Shown here: positions 46,741 to 59,044 of the stretch, in pieces
Position numbering within the stretch: position 1 is the first letter of the stretch
How the letters are laid out: each line of letters begins with the position of its first letter
Source: Haematobia irritans
Lineage: Eukaryota; Arthropoda; Insecta; Diptera; Muscidae
Direction of reading: 5' to 3'
NCBI RefSeq assembly: GCF_050003625.1
Contig: NC_134400.1
Coordinates: 197,855,918-197,919,917, forward strand
DNA length: 64,000 nucleotides
Notes under the pieces: model-generated
Told to the model about the DNA's origin: nothing
Database searches by the model: none
What the model saw: only the letters and a program-made list of their open reading frames with translations
Translations under genes and position numbers: made by a program

Positions 46741-48034
46741 TGGAAAACTGCAGCTAAAACGGTCTCGGTTGGTACACCGTCTGAGCGGTGTACTGACATA
46801 GAATTTAAGGAGATATTTCCCATATCTCATCCTATTCAGCTTTCAAACAAAAGAAAAATTATGTTGATACCTTTATCCGTTCAAAAGCTGCCGAAATATT
46901 TCCAAAAAAAAAAGACGATTTAGAAGCATAGTGGGCCCAAATATTCCGGAAAGGACAAGCCTCCACCTGAGTGAGTAACGAAGATTAGTAAGATTATACT
47001 GCCTCATAACTTACCAAAATTAAACCGAGGGTTATTGCGAGAGTCACCGCATAAGATTTAAAATCGCAATAAAGCATTAGCAATAAAAGTTGGCACGTCT
47101 TTTGCTGAGAGGTGGACTTCTGGATCACCTTTGTGGATCGCATAAAAGTTCTTTAGGTCTTGTCGAAATTTGGTATTTGAAGTCAGTATATGCCTTCTAA
47201 CATTTACGCATGCATACTGTATCGGTCCACAATATCAGCCGACCAAAATTCGATCATTCCTTTGGAGGTAACCCTTTGTTGTCTTGAACTAAATACACTA
47301 AGCATTTATTTACGCTACTTGGCAAAAGTTTACAAGCGAACATAAAAGTCACGTTACTAAACTACTACTACTACATATTATTAGAATTAATTTTCGAAAA
47401 ATGTTTGCAGACATTTTAGCAGTTTGCCAAGGCGGATAAGAAAATTACGTGCTGACAAACCACGAAACAATATTTTTGTTTTCAAAAACTTTTGCCATAG
47501 AAAAGCAGTAAAAAGCAGCATATTTGAAATGAAATTTATTGTAAATGTGGTTGCTAGTGTTTGGTCTTTGAAATAAACCTTTCTTTTTTGGTTAATATTA
47601 TAGTTCTCTATTTTGTATTGTCTATACTGTATTGAAGTTGAAAATATGTCTTGTATTTCGGCTTGGTTTTGTATCACAGCTTTCCATGAAGAGAACAAAT
47701 GTTATGGAGAAAGCAACTAAGAATTATCATTGAAACAGAAATTACATTGCCAGTAATCTTCGCCTTTTATAATTAATTAGTAGGACCTTATTTGTTCATA
47801 AATCCAAGACAGCTTTGTTAAACATACATAATAAAAAAAAAGCGCCACAAATTTATCTTTACAGTCATGTATAACATAATCGAACTGTTCTAAATAAATT
47901 AAAATTGAGATCCTACCTTTACTATATTTAGCAGTTTCACTTCCAATAAATCCCTTTACATCTCAAACGAAACTTTTTGCAAATGTACTGAAAACTTGTT
48001 CCAATTAAATGAAACATTAAAAAAAACGTTTCCA
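46741..48034. other. Unassigned stretch
   Basis: No recognised element, apart from scraps resembling family A wording near 47160-47240 (TTGTCGAAATTTGGTATTTG, ATCGGTCCACAAT). The 103-codon frame at 47387-47698 and the 61-codon frame at 46738-46923 show no motif and are not supported as genes. Confidence 0.5.
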
Positions 48035-48335
48035 AATCAAACTTTATTTCTATACGAAATTTTGTGAAAATTTTATTTCCATAGAATATTTTGTAAAAAT
48101 TTTATTTCTATAGAAAATTTTGTTAAAATTTTATTTCCATAGAATATTTTGTCAAAATTTTATTCCTATAGAAAAATTTGTCAAAATATTATTTCTATAG
48201 GAATTTTGTTAAAATTTTATTTCTATAGAAAATTTTGTCAAAATTTTGTTTGTATAGAAAATTTTGTTAAAATTTTATTTCTATAGAAAATGTTGTCAAA
48301 ATTTTATTTCTATAGAAAATGTTGTCAAAATTTTA
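48035..48335 (+). repeat. 29-bp minisatellite array
   Basis: About ten units in plus orientation. The array passes directly into a family C unit (TTTTATCTGAACCGATTTC) without any family C 5' end, so the join is a recombination or deletion junction. Confidence 0.9.
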
Positions 48336-48848
48336 TCTGAACCGATTTCAACCAAATTTGGCACGCATAGCTACAATGCTAATTCTACTCCCTGTGCAAA
48401 ATTTCAACTAAATAGGAGTTAACAATTGGTCTCTGTGGTCATATGAGTGTAAATCGGGCGAAAGCTATATATGAGAGATATATCTAAATCTGAACCGATT
48501 TCAACCAAATTTGGGACGCATAGCTAAAATGCTAATTCTACTCCCTATGCAAAATTTCAACTAAATAGGATCAAAAAATTGGCCTCTGTGGTCATATGAA
48601 TGTAAATCGGGAGAAAGCTATATATGCGAGCTTTATTTAAATCTGAACCGATTTCAACCAAATTTGGCACGCATAGCTACAATGCTAATTCTACTCCCTG
48701 TGCAAAATTTCAACTAAATAGGATCAAAAAATTGGCCTCTGTGGTCATATGAATGTAAATCGGGCGAAAGCTATATATGTGAGCTATATTTAAATCTGAA
48801 CCGATTTCAACCAAATTTGGCACGCATAGCTACAATGCTAATTCTACT

Positions 48849-49463
48849 CACCTAATATGGGTACCTGGCCATAGGAACATACCGGGGAACTGCGAAGCAG
48901 ATGAGCTAGAAAGGCTTGGAACTACCTTACATATTCCAGGGGAACTAGAATCTGTTGGTATGCCTCTGGCTACCTGCAAGCTCTTACTGCGTGAGAAGGC
49001 TGTCATGATGGCAAATGTTCGATGTGAGAATTGTAAGGGTTGTAACGACACCAAGCAAATATGGCCCCATTTAAACTTAAATCGCACACTAGATATGCTA
49101 GTGTTCTCGAGACGCCAGATATCACTCCTGATATCTGCTCTAACGGGTCGCTGCCTGATAGGCGATTTTGCAAAAACTCTTCGTGCGAAGTATAATGACT
49201 ATTGTATGAGCTGTCATGATGCGGAGGAAAAGGAATCAATAAAACACCTCTTGTGTGAGTGTCCTGCATTTTGTGTAAGGCGTAAGCAAATTTTAGGGGC
49301 ATATAGCTTCAGATTACTGGCGGACCTGGAAAACGTTAACTTAAGCAGTCTGCTTAAGTTAACGTCTGTATTTGGAACAATCTGGTTGGTTCAACAGAAG
49401 AAAATAATCGAGAAGGTTCAACGGTTAAAACTAGAAGTGTCCATATGTAATAGGTACTTTTAG
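48849..49463 (+). pseudogene. LINE ORF2 C-terminus (end of RNase H plus cysteine-histidine region)
   Basis: Reading in frame from the truncation point gives HLIWVPGHRNIPGNCEADEL, the C-terminal signature of an RNase H domain (H-x3-I-x-GN-x2-AD). It continues into the same region as 13788-14180, with NCKGCNDTKQIWPHLNLNRT and the C-x2-C..HLLCECPAFC knuckle. In its parent, this protein reverse-transcribes the element RNA at a nicked target. The presence of RNase H points to an I/R1/LOA-type group rather than jockey proper; I cannot name the clade. The frame shifts away from the 13788 copy after LENVNLSSL because of a palindromic alteration at 49333-49365, and it ends at a TAG at 49461-49463. The reverse transcriptase and endonuclease are missing, so this is a dead fragment. 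Confidence 0.86.
49333..49365. repeat. Perfect 16-bp palindrome inside the LINE fragment
   Basis: The arms ACGTTAACTTAAGCAG and CTGCTTAAGTTAACGT are separated by one T. The homologous LINE copy at 13788-14180 has the left arm but not the right arm. Confidence 0.93.
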
Positions 49464-50382
49464 TTAATGTGGTATCACAATGGATTGAATAGTCTAAGTG
49501 AGCCTGAATCTTAATCGGGCTGCCACTTTAACCTAACCTTAACCGAACCTACTCCCTGTGCAAAATTTCAACTAAATCGATCCAAGAAATTGGCCTCTGT
49601 GGTTATATGAGTATAAATCGGACGAAAGCTATATATGGGAGCTATATCTAAAACTGAACCGATTTCAACCAAATTTGGCACGCATAGTTACAATGCTAAT
49701 TCTACTCCCTGTGCAAAATTTCAACTAAATCGGAGTTAAAAATTGACCTCTGTGGGCAAATGATTGTAAATCGGACGAAAGCTATATATGGGAGCTATAT
49801 CTAAAACTGAACCGATTTCAACCAAATTTGGCACGCATAGTAACAATGCTAATTCTACTCCCTGTGCAAAATTTCAACTAACTCGGAGTTAAAAATTGGC
49901 CTCTGTGGTCATATGAGTGTAAATCGTGCGAAAGCTATATATGGGAGATATATCTAAATCTGAACCGATTTGGCTGATATTTTGCAAGTTTTTCGAGACC
50001 CATAAAATATTCGGATGTACGGAATTTGAGGAAGATCGGTTGATATACACGCCAATTATGACCAGATCGGTGAAAAATATATATGGCAGCTATATCTAAA
50101 TCTGAAACGATTTTTACCAAAATCAATAGGGATCGTCTTTGAGCCGAAACAGGACCCTATACCAAATTTTAGGACAATCGGACTAAAACTGCGAGCTGTA
50201 CTTTGCACACAAAAATACATCAACAGACAGACAGACAAACGGACAGACAGGCAGACAGACGGACATCGCTAAATCGACTCAGAATTTAATTCTAAGCCGA
50301 TCCGTATACTAAAAGGTTGGTCTATGATTACTCCTGCACAAACTTATTATACCCTGTACCACAGTAGTGGTGAAGGGTATAA

Positions 50383-50440
50383 AAAGTGGTGCAGGGTATA
50401 ATATAGTCGACCCCGCCCGACTTTAAACTTTCCTTAATTG
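50383..50440 (-). mobile_element. Family C 5'-end scrap
   Basis: AAGTGGTGCAGGGTATAATA, then AGTCGACCCCGCCCGACTTT and AAACTTTCCTTAATTG: the reverse complement of a family C start, fused head-on to the 3' end of C4. Confidence 0.85.
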
Positions 50441-50660
50441 TTTTAATTAAAATGCTGATCGATTTTTAAAAAATATTCAATTACAAATTTAATTGATTGA
50501 AAATTGTTTTTTTAAATTGAAACAAAGAGTAGTAATATCAATTAATTTTTTAATTGACACTATCATTTCTGTGATCGAAGACATTTCAATTAATAAATTC
50601 AATTAATTTCGTGGTTGAATCAGAATTTTGTTTTTTTCTTTGTGTGTACCTTTAATAAAA
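50441..50660. repeat. AATTAATT-rich element fragment
   Basis: Dense AATTAATT words with TGACACTATCATTTCTGTGATCG and a right end TTTCTTTGTGTGTAC. It is homologous to 53440-53556 plus 55070-55130 (which flank family C copy C5) and to 38428-38570. Confidence 0.55.
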
Positions 50661-51983
50661 ATTCAATTAATGATATATTCATTCATATAAAATAAATTGT
50701 AATAATTAAATTTATTTCTAATTATTAATAACTCTATAAATTATTTGGTTTAATAACATGAGACACGCTTATTGGTATAAATGTATACGTGTGTATCGTA
50801 TTATTTGCCCACTTATTTCACCCGCAAGGTATTCACAAGCACTAGCAATTGATAATAAACCAAAAATTGTATTGAATACCCCTACCTCACCACACACTCA
50901 TAGAACGCCATCATCAATATCAATCAATCAATGTGTCAACTAAATTTAAAACCCCAATAAACGACCAATGTGCAGCGGTTACTTAAAATTCAATTTAATT
51001 AAACGAAAATAATTAGCGTTAATAACTAAAGAAAGCTGTAAGGCAAGGCAATACACCTACCATTTCATGAAAATACCAATTTTGTATTACAATTGCAAGG
51101 CATTCTCAGAGGGGCGAGTATGGGAGAGATGGGTATAGAAAGGCAACAATTTATTTTAGGTTAAAGAATACAACATTAATTTTAATCAACAATGAGTGAA
51201 GTGTATCCTTCATGTGTCAGGCTGCCTGCCACTCAACTGAACTCAATTCTCAGCTTAAATTGAGAGAGGCAACACAAAAAAGGAAGTTCAAAAGAAATGA
51301 AGTTTTACACACACACCCACACAAGCAAATACACCACCCACCCACGTTCGCCCCATGTACTAATAAAATAAAGTGCGATGTACTTGGTTAAAATTGGTTT
51401 ATTGTCAAGTACACTTTTGAGAGTGAGTGCGCGTGTGTGTGTGTGCGTGAGCTTAAGATGGTTGTTTGGATGCATAAGCATGAGAGCGGGTTTTTAAATA
51501 CTACGGAATATAATTAAAAAGTCAAAAGAGATAAGATAATGAATGAGCGATATGGGTTACAAGAGAAAAGTTGGATGTTAATGCAAGAGGCAAAAATGCA
51601 AATCATTTGCGTATTAATGAATTATATCCACCATTCAGTAAATTAGGTTAGCTACAGTATTTAATTAGGATTCGGCATCAGTGTTGCCAGAATTCCTCGA
51701 CAGCATAAATTGTGAGATATGGGCAAAAATTCCTCGTAAAGAAAACCTCTTTAATATGGCATAAATATTTATACCCTCCGCATATGGATGAGTTTAAAGC
51801 GCATACATTTTGGGAGATTTTATTATTTGGCAAACCAATATTTTTGGCTCACTTATGTTATTGAGACCTTTGTGATAGCACAGGTGGTGAGCACTTCTCG
51901 GCTTACGGCCACATAAGTTGCAAGTTTTATTCAATTTGACCGAAATTTAAATCTGAAGTTATTATTAGATCAATACAAAACAA
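50661..51983. other. Unassigned stretch
   Basis: It contains a GTGT microsatellite near 51432-51445 and a CAGTGTTGCCAGAATTCC phrase at 51678 that looks like a hAT terminus, but I found no matching second end. The frame at 50758-50943 has no motif. Confidence 0.5.
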
Positions 51984-52214
51984 GTATGTACGGCCGTAAG
52001 TTCGGCCAGGCCGAAGCTTATGTACCCTCCACCATGGATTGCGTAGAAACTTCTTCTAAACACTGCCATCCACAATCGAATTACTTAAGTTGCGGTAACA
52101 CTTGCCGATGGCAACGTATCTTAAAACCTCCTAACAATGTCTTCTAAATTGTATGTAAGTCCGTACGTGGTTATATTAAATCAAAAAAGATCGCTCAAAT
52201 ACGTATATAATTCA

Positions 52215-52685
52215 GTTTGACAAAATTTTCTATAGACATAAAAAACTTTTAACAAAATTTTCTATAGACATAAAAAACTTTTAACAAAATTTTCTATAGA
52301 AATAAAATTTTTGCAAAATTTTCTATAGAAAGAAAATTTTGACAAAATTTTCTACAGAAATACAATTTTAACAAACTTTTCTATAGAAATAAAATTTTGA
52401 CAAAATTTCTATAGAAATAAAATTTTAACAAAAATTTTCTATAGAAATAAAATTTTAACAAAAATTTTCTATAGAAATAAAATGTTGACAACATTTTCTA
52501 TAGAAGTAAAATTTGGAAAAAAAAAACTATAGAGATAAAATTTTGACTAAATTTTCTATAGAAATAAAATTTTGACAAGATTTTATATAGAAATAAAATT
52601 TTAACAAAAATTTTCTATAGAAATAAAATTTTAACAAAATTTTCTATAGAAATAAAATTTTAACAAAATTTTCTATAGAAATAAA
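52215..52685 (-). repeat. 29-bp minisatellite inside family A copy A8
   Basis: About 16 units in minus orientation between the family A 5' part and the TTTTGGTAGATTATTTTTGG junction. Confidence 0.93.
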
Positions 52686-53556
52686 ATTTTGGTAGATTAT
52701 TTTTGGCTCGAGTGGCAACCATGATTATGAACCGTTATCATGTGCTGACACCACGTACCAAATTTCAACCGGATCGGATGAAATTTGCTTCTCTTAGAGG
52801 CTCTGCAAGCCATATCTGGGGATCGATTTATATGGGGGCTATATATAATTATGGACCGATATGGACCAATTCCTGCATGGTTGTTGGATACCATATACTA
52901 ACATCACGTACCAAATTTCAACCGGATCGAATGAATTTTGCTCCTCTAAGAGGCTACGGAAGTCAAATCTGGGGAACAGTTTATATGGGGGCCGATGTGG
53001 ACCAATTTTTGCATGGTCATAAGAGAACATATACTAACATCATGTACCAAATTTCAGCTGGATCGGATGAAATTTGCTTCTCTTAGAGGCTCCGCAAGCC
53101 AAATCGGGGGATCGGTTTATATGGAGGCTATATATAATTATGAACCGATGTGGACCAATTTTTGCATGGTTGTTAGAGACCATATACTAACACCATGTGC
53201 CAAATTTCAGCCGGATTGGATGAAATTTCCTTCTCTTAGAGGCTCCGTAAACCAAACCAGGGGGATCGGTTTATATGGGGGCCATTGGCGGAGCTAGAAA
53301 TTTTCTCTGGGGGGGGGGGCTATGCCCCCCCCCCAGACTCCCTTCAAAATTTTGTCGAAATTTCCGAAGCGATAAATTACGCCTATTGATAAAACTATAC
53401 ATCCTCAATTTTATTGCGGTGTTAAAGGCAATGCAGCAAAATCAATCAAAAACAAAAAAAAACTCAATCACAAAAATTAGTTGTATCAATTAATTTTTTA
53501 ATTGGCTTTGATGATTGATACTATCATTTTTTTTTATTGAATACATTTCAATTAAA

Positions 53557-55069
53557 AACAAGTAAGTAAAGTCTAAAGTCGGGCGGAACCGACTATATTA
53601 TACCCTTCAACACTATGTAGACAAACATTTGTGTTACCATCTCAACTACTTAAAATTTGCTGGGAGCTATATAAAGGTTTGCATTTCCAGATACAAATAC
53701 TTTTAATGGAAACAATTTTTGTACTTCTACAAAAACTCTAGAATTAAAATTTAAATTAAAATTTAACGCCCTGGGATGATACACAATGTTAGTAAAAAAT
53801 ATGGGAAATATGAAGCGAGATATAGGACAATTAGAGTAATATTTACAATTTTTTCTACTCAGCAGTGGCGATTTTACAAGGATATTGGTTAGATCTCGCC
53901 AAGATATGTGTAGGGCGACTTGGAGCCTTATTTAAAACTCATCCGTTCTGTGGAAATTTTGGCATTGCAGTGTGTAGGATATGGCTAAGATATGGAGAAA
54001 TCATCACAGAATTTTGTGTAAACTGTGAGAATTTTGGCCATATTTGTATTCTCTGTGGAAACTATCCAGTCAATTGGAGGAAAATCCCATTGAAAATGGG
54101 TCTAAAATATGAAACAGTCGACCATATTTCCCCAACTCTGGTGTACGTATATATGGGAGCTATATACAACCTGAACCAATTTTGACTTAATTTGGCATGC
54201 ATAGTTAGAATAATAATTCTGCTATCTATGCGAAATTTCACGTAAATGGGAGTATAACTTTGGGCCCCCTGGTCATATGAGTGCAAATCGGACGGGAGAT
54301 ATATATGGGAGCCATATCTAAATCTGAATCGATTTCAACCAAATTTGGCACAATTACCTATACTACTAAACGTACTCCTTGTGCGAGATTTGAAGCAAAT
54401 CACGGCAAAACCCTGGATTTTGAGGCCATATAAGTTCAAATTGGACGAAAGATATATATGGGAGCTATATCTAAATGTGAACCGATTTCAATCAAGTGTA
54501 CCAAGCATTGGTAGAATGCCAATTCTACCCTCTGTGCAAAATTTCATGAAGATCGGTAGTAAACTTTGGGCTCTGTGGTCATATGAGTCTAAATCGGACG
54601 AAAGATATATATGGTAGCTATATCTAAATCTGAACCGATTTGGCTGATATTTTGCAAGATTTGCGAGATTCATTAAATATTTGGATGTACAGTATTTCAA
54701 GAAAATCGGTTGATAAACACGCTAACTATGACCACATCGTAGATAATTATATATGGCAGCTATATCTAAATCTGAGCCGATTTTTTTCCAAAACCAATAG
54801 CAATTGTCTCTGTCTCAAGAAACGGCCCTATGCCAAATTTGAGGACGATCGGACTTAAATTGCGAGCTGTACTTTGTGCACAAAATTACATATACAGACA
54901 GACGGACGGACAGACAGACAGACAGACGGACATCGCTAAATCGACTCAGATTTTAATTCTTACCCGATCGGTATACTAAAAGATGGGGTTTATGACCACT
55001 ATTTCTTGGCGTTATATACAAATGCACAAACTTATTATACCCTGTACCACAGTAGTGGTGAAGGGTATA
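53557..55069 (+). mobile_element. Family C element (C5), nested in the hAT-like element
   Basis: Start ACAAGTAAGTAAAGTCTAAAG followed by TCGGGCGGAACCGAC and ATTATACCCTTCAACAC. Units carry GGGAGCTATATCTAAAT, a GACAGACGGACGGACAGAC tail follows, and it closes ACCCTGTACCACAGTAGTGG then TGAAGGGTATA. The frames at 53865-54185, 54345-54617 and 54640-54858 are repeat translations with no other support. Confidence 0.82.
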
Positions 55070-55706
55070 ATTAATTAGATCAATTAATTTCATGGTTGAA
55101 GACAAAAAATATTTTATTGTGTGTGGGAGCCGGTTCCACGACACCGCTATAAATAATCAAATAGCAACTTACCATTATTTAATATAACAAAAAATAAAAG
55201 CATTGCTTTAAGTATGTGTTTGAAAAATATTTTATTTAAAATGTGTGTTTTAAAACAGGACTAGAAATCATAAAGCAATATAAAAAATACTAAGAATAAA
55301 AAATACTAAGAATAAAAAATTAAATAAGAGGCAAAAAATAAATTGAATATTATAAAACGTCTATCTTCGATTAGTTGTTAAAAATTCTGTGAGAACAGAA
55401 TACAACGAAGCAACTGTTGAGAGCAGCGGTGCCAACTCTGTGGATTTTTCGTGATTTTGACGATTTTAGATGGTAAATTGGGCATGTGACGATTCATGAT
55501 TTTAATCAACGTAGTTATAAATTGACTATTTTTGAAAATGTGCGTCTCAAGTTTCCTTTTAGTGTTTTATTACGTGTTTTTAGTTGTAATGTAAATATCA
55601 ATACTAAAAAATATGCTTAACATACTCTCTCTGCCACAATCTTAATTGGATTAAACACATCGCAAAGCTTGAATTAAAATATAAAACAACTGTAGCTTTG
55701 ATTATT
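55070..55706. other. Unassigned interior of the hAT-like element
   Basis: AT-rich, with the second half of the AATTAATT sequence at the left and a CAGCGGTGCCAACTCTGTGG phrase at 55428 resembling another hAT terminus without a partner. No gene is supported. Confidence 0.5.
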
Positions 55707-56339
55707 CTGGGGGGGGCATAGCCCCCCCAGCACCCCCCTAGCTACGCCAATGATGGGGGCTATATATAATTATGGGGCAATGTTGACCAATTTTTGCGTA
55801 GTTGTTAGAGACCATATACTTACACCATGAACCAAATTTCAGCCGGATCGGATGAAATTTGCTTCTCTTAGAGGCTCCGCAAGCTAAATCTGGGGATCGG
55901 TTTATATGGGGGCTATATGTAATTATGGACCGATATGGACCAATTTTTGCATGGGTGTTAGAGATCATATACTAACAGCATATACTAAATTTAAACAGGA
56001 GCGGATGAATTTTGCTCCTCCAAGAGGTTCCGCAAGCCAAATCTGAGCGTGGGTTTATATGGGGGCTATACGTAAAAGTGGTACGATATGGCCCATTTGC
56101 AATACCATCCGACCTACATCAATAAAAACTACTAGTGCCAAGTTTCAAGTCGATAGCTTGTTTCGTTCGGAAGTTAGCGTGATTTCAACAGACAGACGGA
56201 CAGATATGCTTACATCGACTCAGAATTTCACTTCGACTCAGAATATATATATATATACCTTACGGGATCTTAGAGCAATATTTCGATGTGTTAGAAACGG
56301 AATGGTGGAGGGTATAAAAAATAACATTTTGACAAAATA

Positions 56340-57566
<1,227 letters not shown>

Positions 57567-57699
57567 TTATACCCTCCACCATAGGATGGGAGTATATTAA
57601 CTTTGTCATTCCGTTTGTAACACATCGAAATATTGCTCTAAGAACCCATAAAGTATATAACATATATTCTGGGTCGTGGTGAATTTCTGAGTCGATATG

Positions 57700-58105
57700 A
57701 GCAGAGAATGAAGCGACCCATTTTTGCCGGCGGCGGCTGACACTAATTTTTTTCCTCCGGCGGCGGCGGCTTGACGGCTAAGCCGCTATAAATTCGTCTA
57801 TTCGGCGGCGGACAATTATCCATTATAAAATCGATTTGAAGTAATCCGAATGGTAATGAGATTAGTTGTACAACCAAACTTACAATCAAATTTACATTTA
57901 ATTTACATTTTCTGAGCTAAATGGTTGCAAAGTTATTATAGAAACATGATACTGATGGATTTTGGGTGGAAAGTTAAACATTAGAAAAAAATGCAACAAT
58001 TATTAATAAATTTTTCTGATTTAAATCAATATTTTTGATTACTTGACGGCTAATTATGAGTCGAGATGAGTCGATGTATTCGGCGGCGGATTTTGCTGGA
58101 AACAA
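57700..58105. other. GC-rich CGGCGG-containing insertion
   Basis: The family A tail breaks after GAGTCGATATGAGCA and resumes at TCGACTTGAAACTTGG. In between are CCGGCGGCGGCTGAC, CCTCCGGCGGCGGCGG, TTCGGCGGCGGACA and, near the right end, TTCGGCGGCGGATTTTG. About 60 bases of the normal family A tail are missing. I cannot define TIRs or a target duplication. Confidence 0.7.
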
Positions 58106-59044
58106 CTGGTCGACTTGAAACTTGGCACAAGTAGTTGTTATTGATGTAGGTCGGACGGTATTGCAAATGGACCATATCGGTCCACTTTTACGTATAGCCC
58201 CCATATAAACGGACCCCCAAATTTGGCTTGCGATTGCTCTAAGAGAAGCAAAAAATTTCATCCGATCCGGCTGAAATTTGGTGCATGATATTAGTATATA
58301 GTCTCTAAGAACCATTCAAAAATTGGTCCTTATCGGTCTATAATTATATATAGCCCCCATATAAACCGATCCCCAGATTTGAACTCCGGAGCCTCTTAGA
58401 GGAGCAAAATTCATCCGATCCGGCTGAAATTTGGTACATGATATTAGTATATAGTCTCTACGAACCATTCAAAAATTGGTCCATATCAGTCCATAATTAT
58501 ATATAGCCCCTATATAAACCGATCCCCAGATTTGGTTTGCGGATTCTCTAAGAGAAGCAAATTTCATCCGATCCGGTTGAAATTTGGTGCATGATATTAG
58601 TATATAGTCTCTAAGAACCATTCAAAAATTGGTCCATATCGGTCAATAATTATATATAGCCCCCATATAAACCGATTCCCAGATATGGATTGCGGATCCT
58701 CTAAGAGAAGCAAATTTCATCCGATCCGGCTGAAATTTGGTACATGATATTAGTATATAGTCTCTAAGAACCATTCAAAAATTGGTCCATATCAGTCCAT
58801 AATTATATATAGCCCCTATATAAACCGATCCCCAGATTTGAACTCCGGAGCCACTTGGACGAGCAAAATGCATCCGATCCGGTTGAAATTTGCAACGTGG
58901 TGTTAATATATGGCCGCTAACAATCATGCCAAAATTGGTCCATATCGGTATATAGTTATTTATAGCCGATCCCCAATCACACAAAAATTGGTCCATATCG
59001 GTTCATAATCATGCTTGCCACTCGAGCAAAAATAACCTAGCAAA

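Larger units (their letters stand above)
48849..49543 (+). mobile_element. 5'-truncated LINE insertion
   Basis: CTACT precedes the element (48844-48848) and follows it after CTTAACCGAAC, giving a short target duplication that splits the family C phrase GCTAATTCTACTCCCTGTGC. The 3' end carries ATCACAATGGATTGAATAG, GGCTGCCACTTTAACC and an AACCT-type tail. Confidence 0.87.
48336..50382 (+). mobile_element. Family C element (C4), 5'-truncated, interrupted by a LINE
   Basis: Units with GAACCGATTTCAACCAAATTT, GGCACGCATAGCTACAATGC and TAATTCTACTCCCTGTGC run on both sides of the LINE at 48849-49543. The tail has a long GACAGACAGAC run and closes ACCCTGTACCACAGTAGTGG followed by TGAAGGGTATA. Confidence 0.85.
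53283..55752 (+). mobile_element. hAT-like element with GC-hairpin subterminals
   Basis: ATGGGGGC is duplicated at 53275-53282 and 55753-55760 (8 bp). The ends are CATTGGCGGAGCTAG and, on the other strand, CATTGGCGTAGCTAG. Each end carries a G-run/C-run hairpin: 53307-53335 and 55707-55730, of the form CTGGGGGG..CATAGCCCCCC. No transposase is visible. The 2470-bp interior contains a family C copy (53557-55069) inserted in AATTAATT-rich sequence. Confidence 0.88.
51984..56313 (+). mobile_element. Family A element (A8), split by a hAT-like element
   Basis: Start ACAAGTATGTACGGCCGTAA, then TACCCTCCACCATGG, minisatellite 52215-52685, the GGCTCGAGTGGCAACCATG junction and units to 53282. The copy resumes at 55753 and ends with the GACAGACGGACAG tail, TATATATATATACC and a shortened GGTGGAGGGTATA. 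Removing 53283-55752 and one copy of the 8-bp duplication restores TATATGGGGGCTATATATAA. Confidence 0.87.

Noticed and set aside
51670..51700. hAT terminus CAGTGTTGCCAGAATTCC
   Set aside because: No matching inverted end or 8-bp duplication found within the window.
55425..55450. hAT terminus CAGCGGTGCCAACTC
   Set aside because: Only one end visible; could be a remnant, but unsupported.
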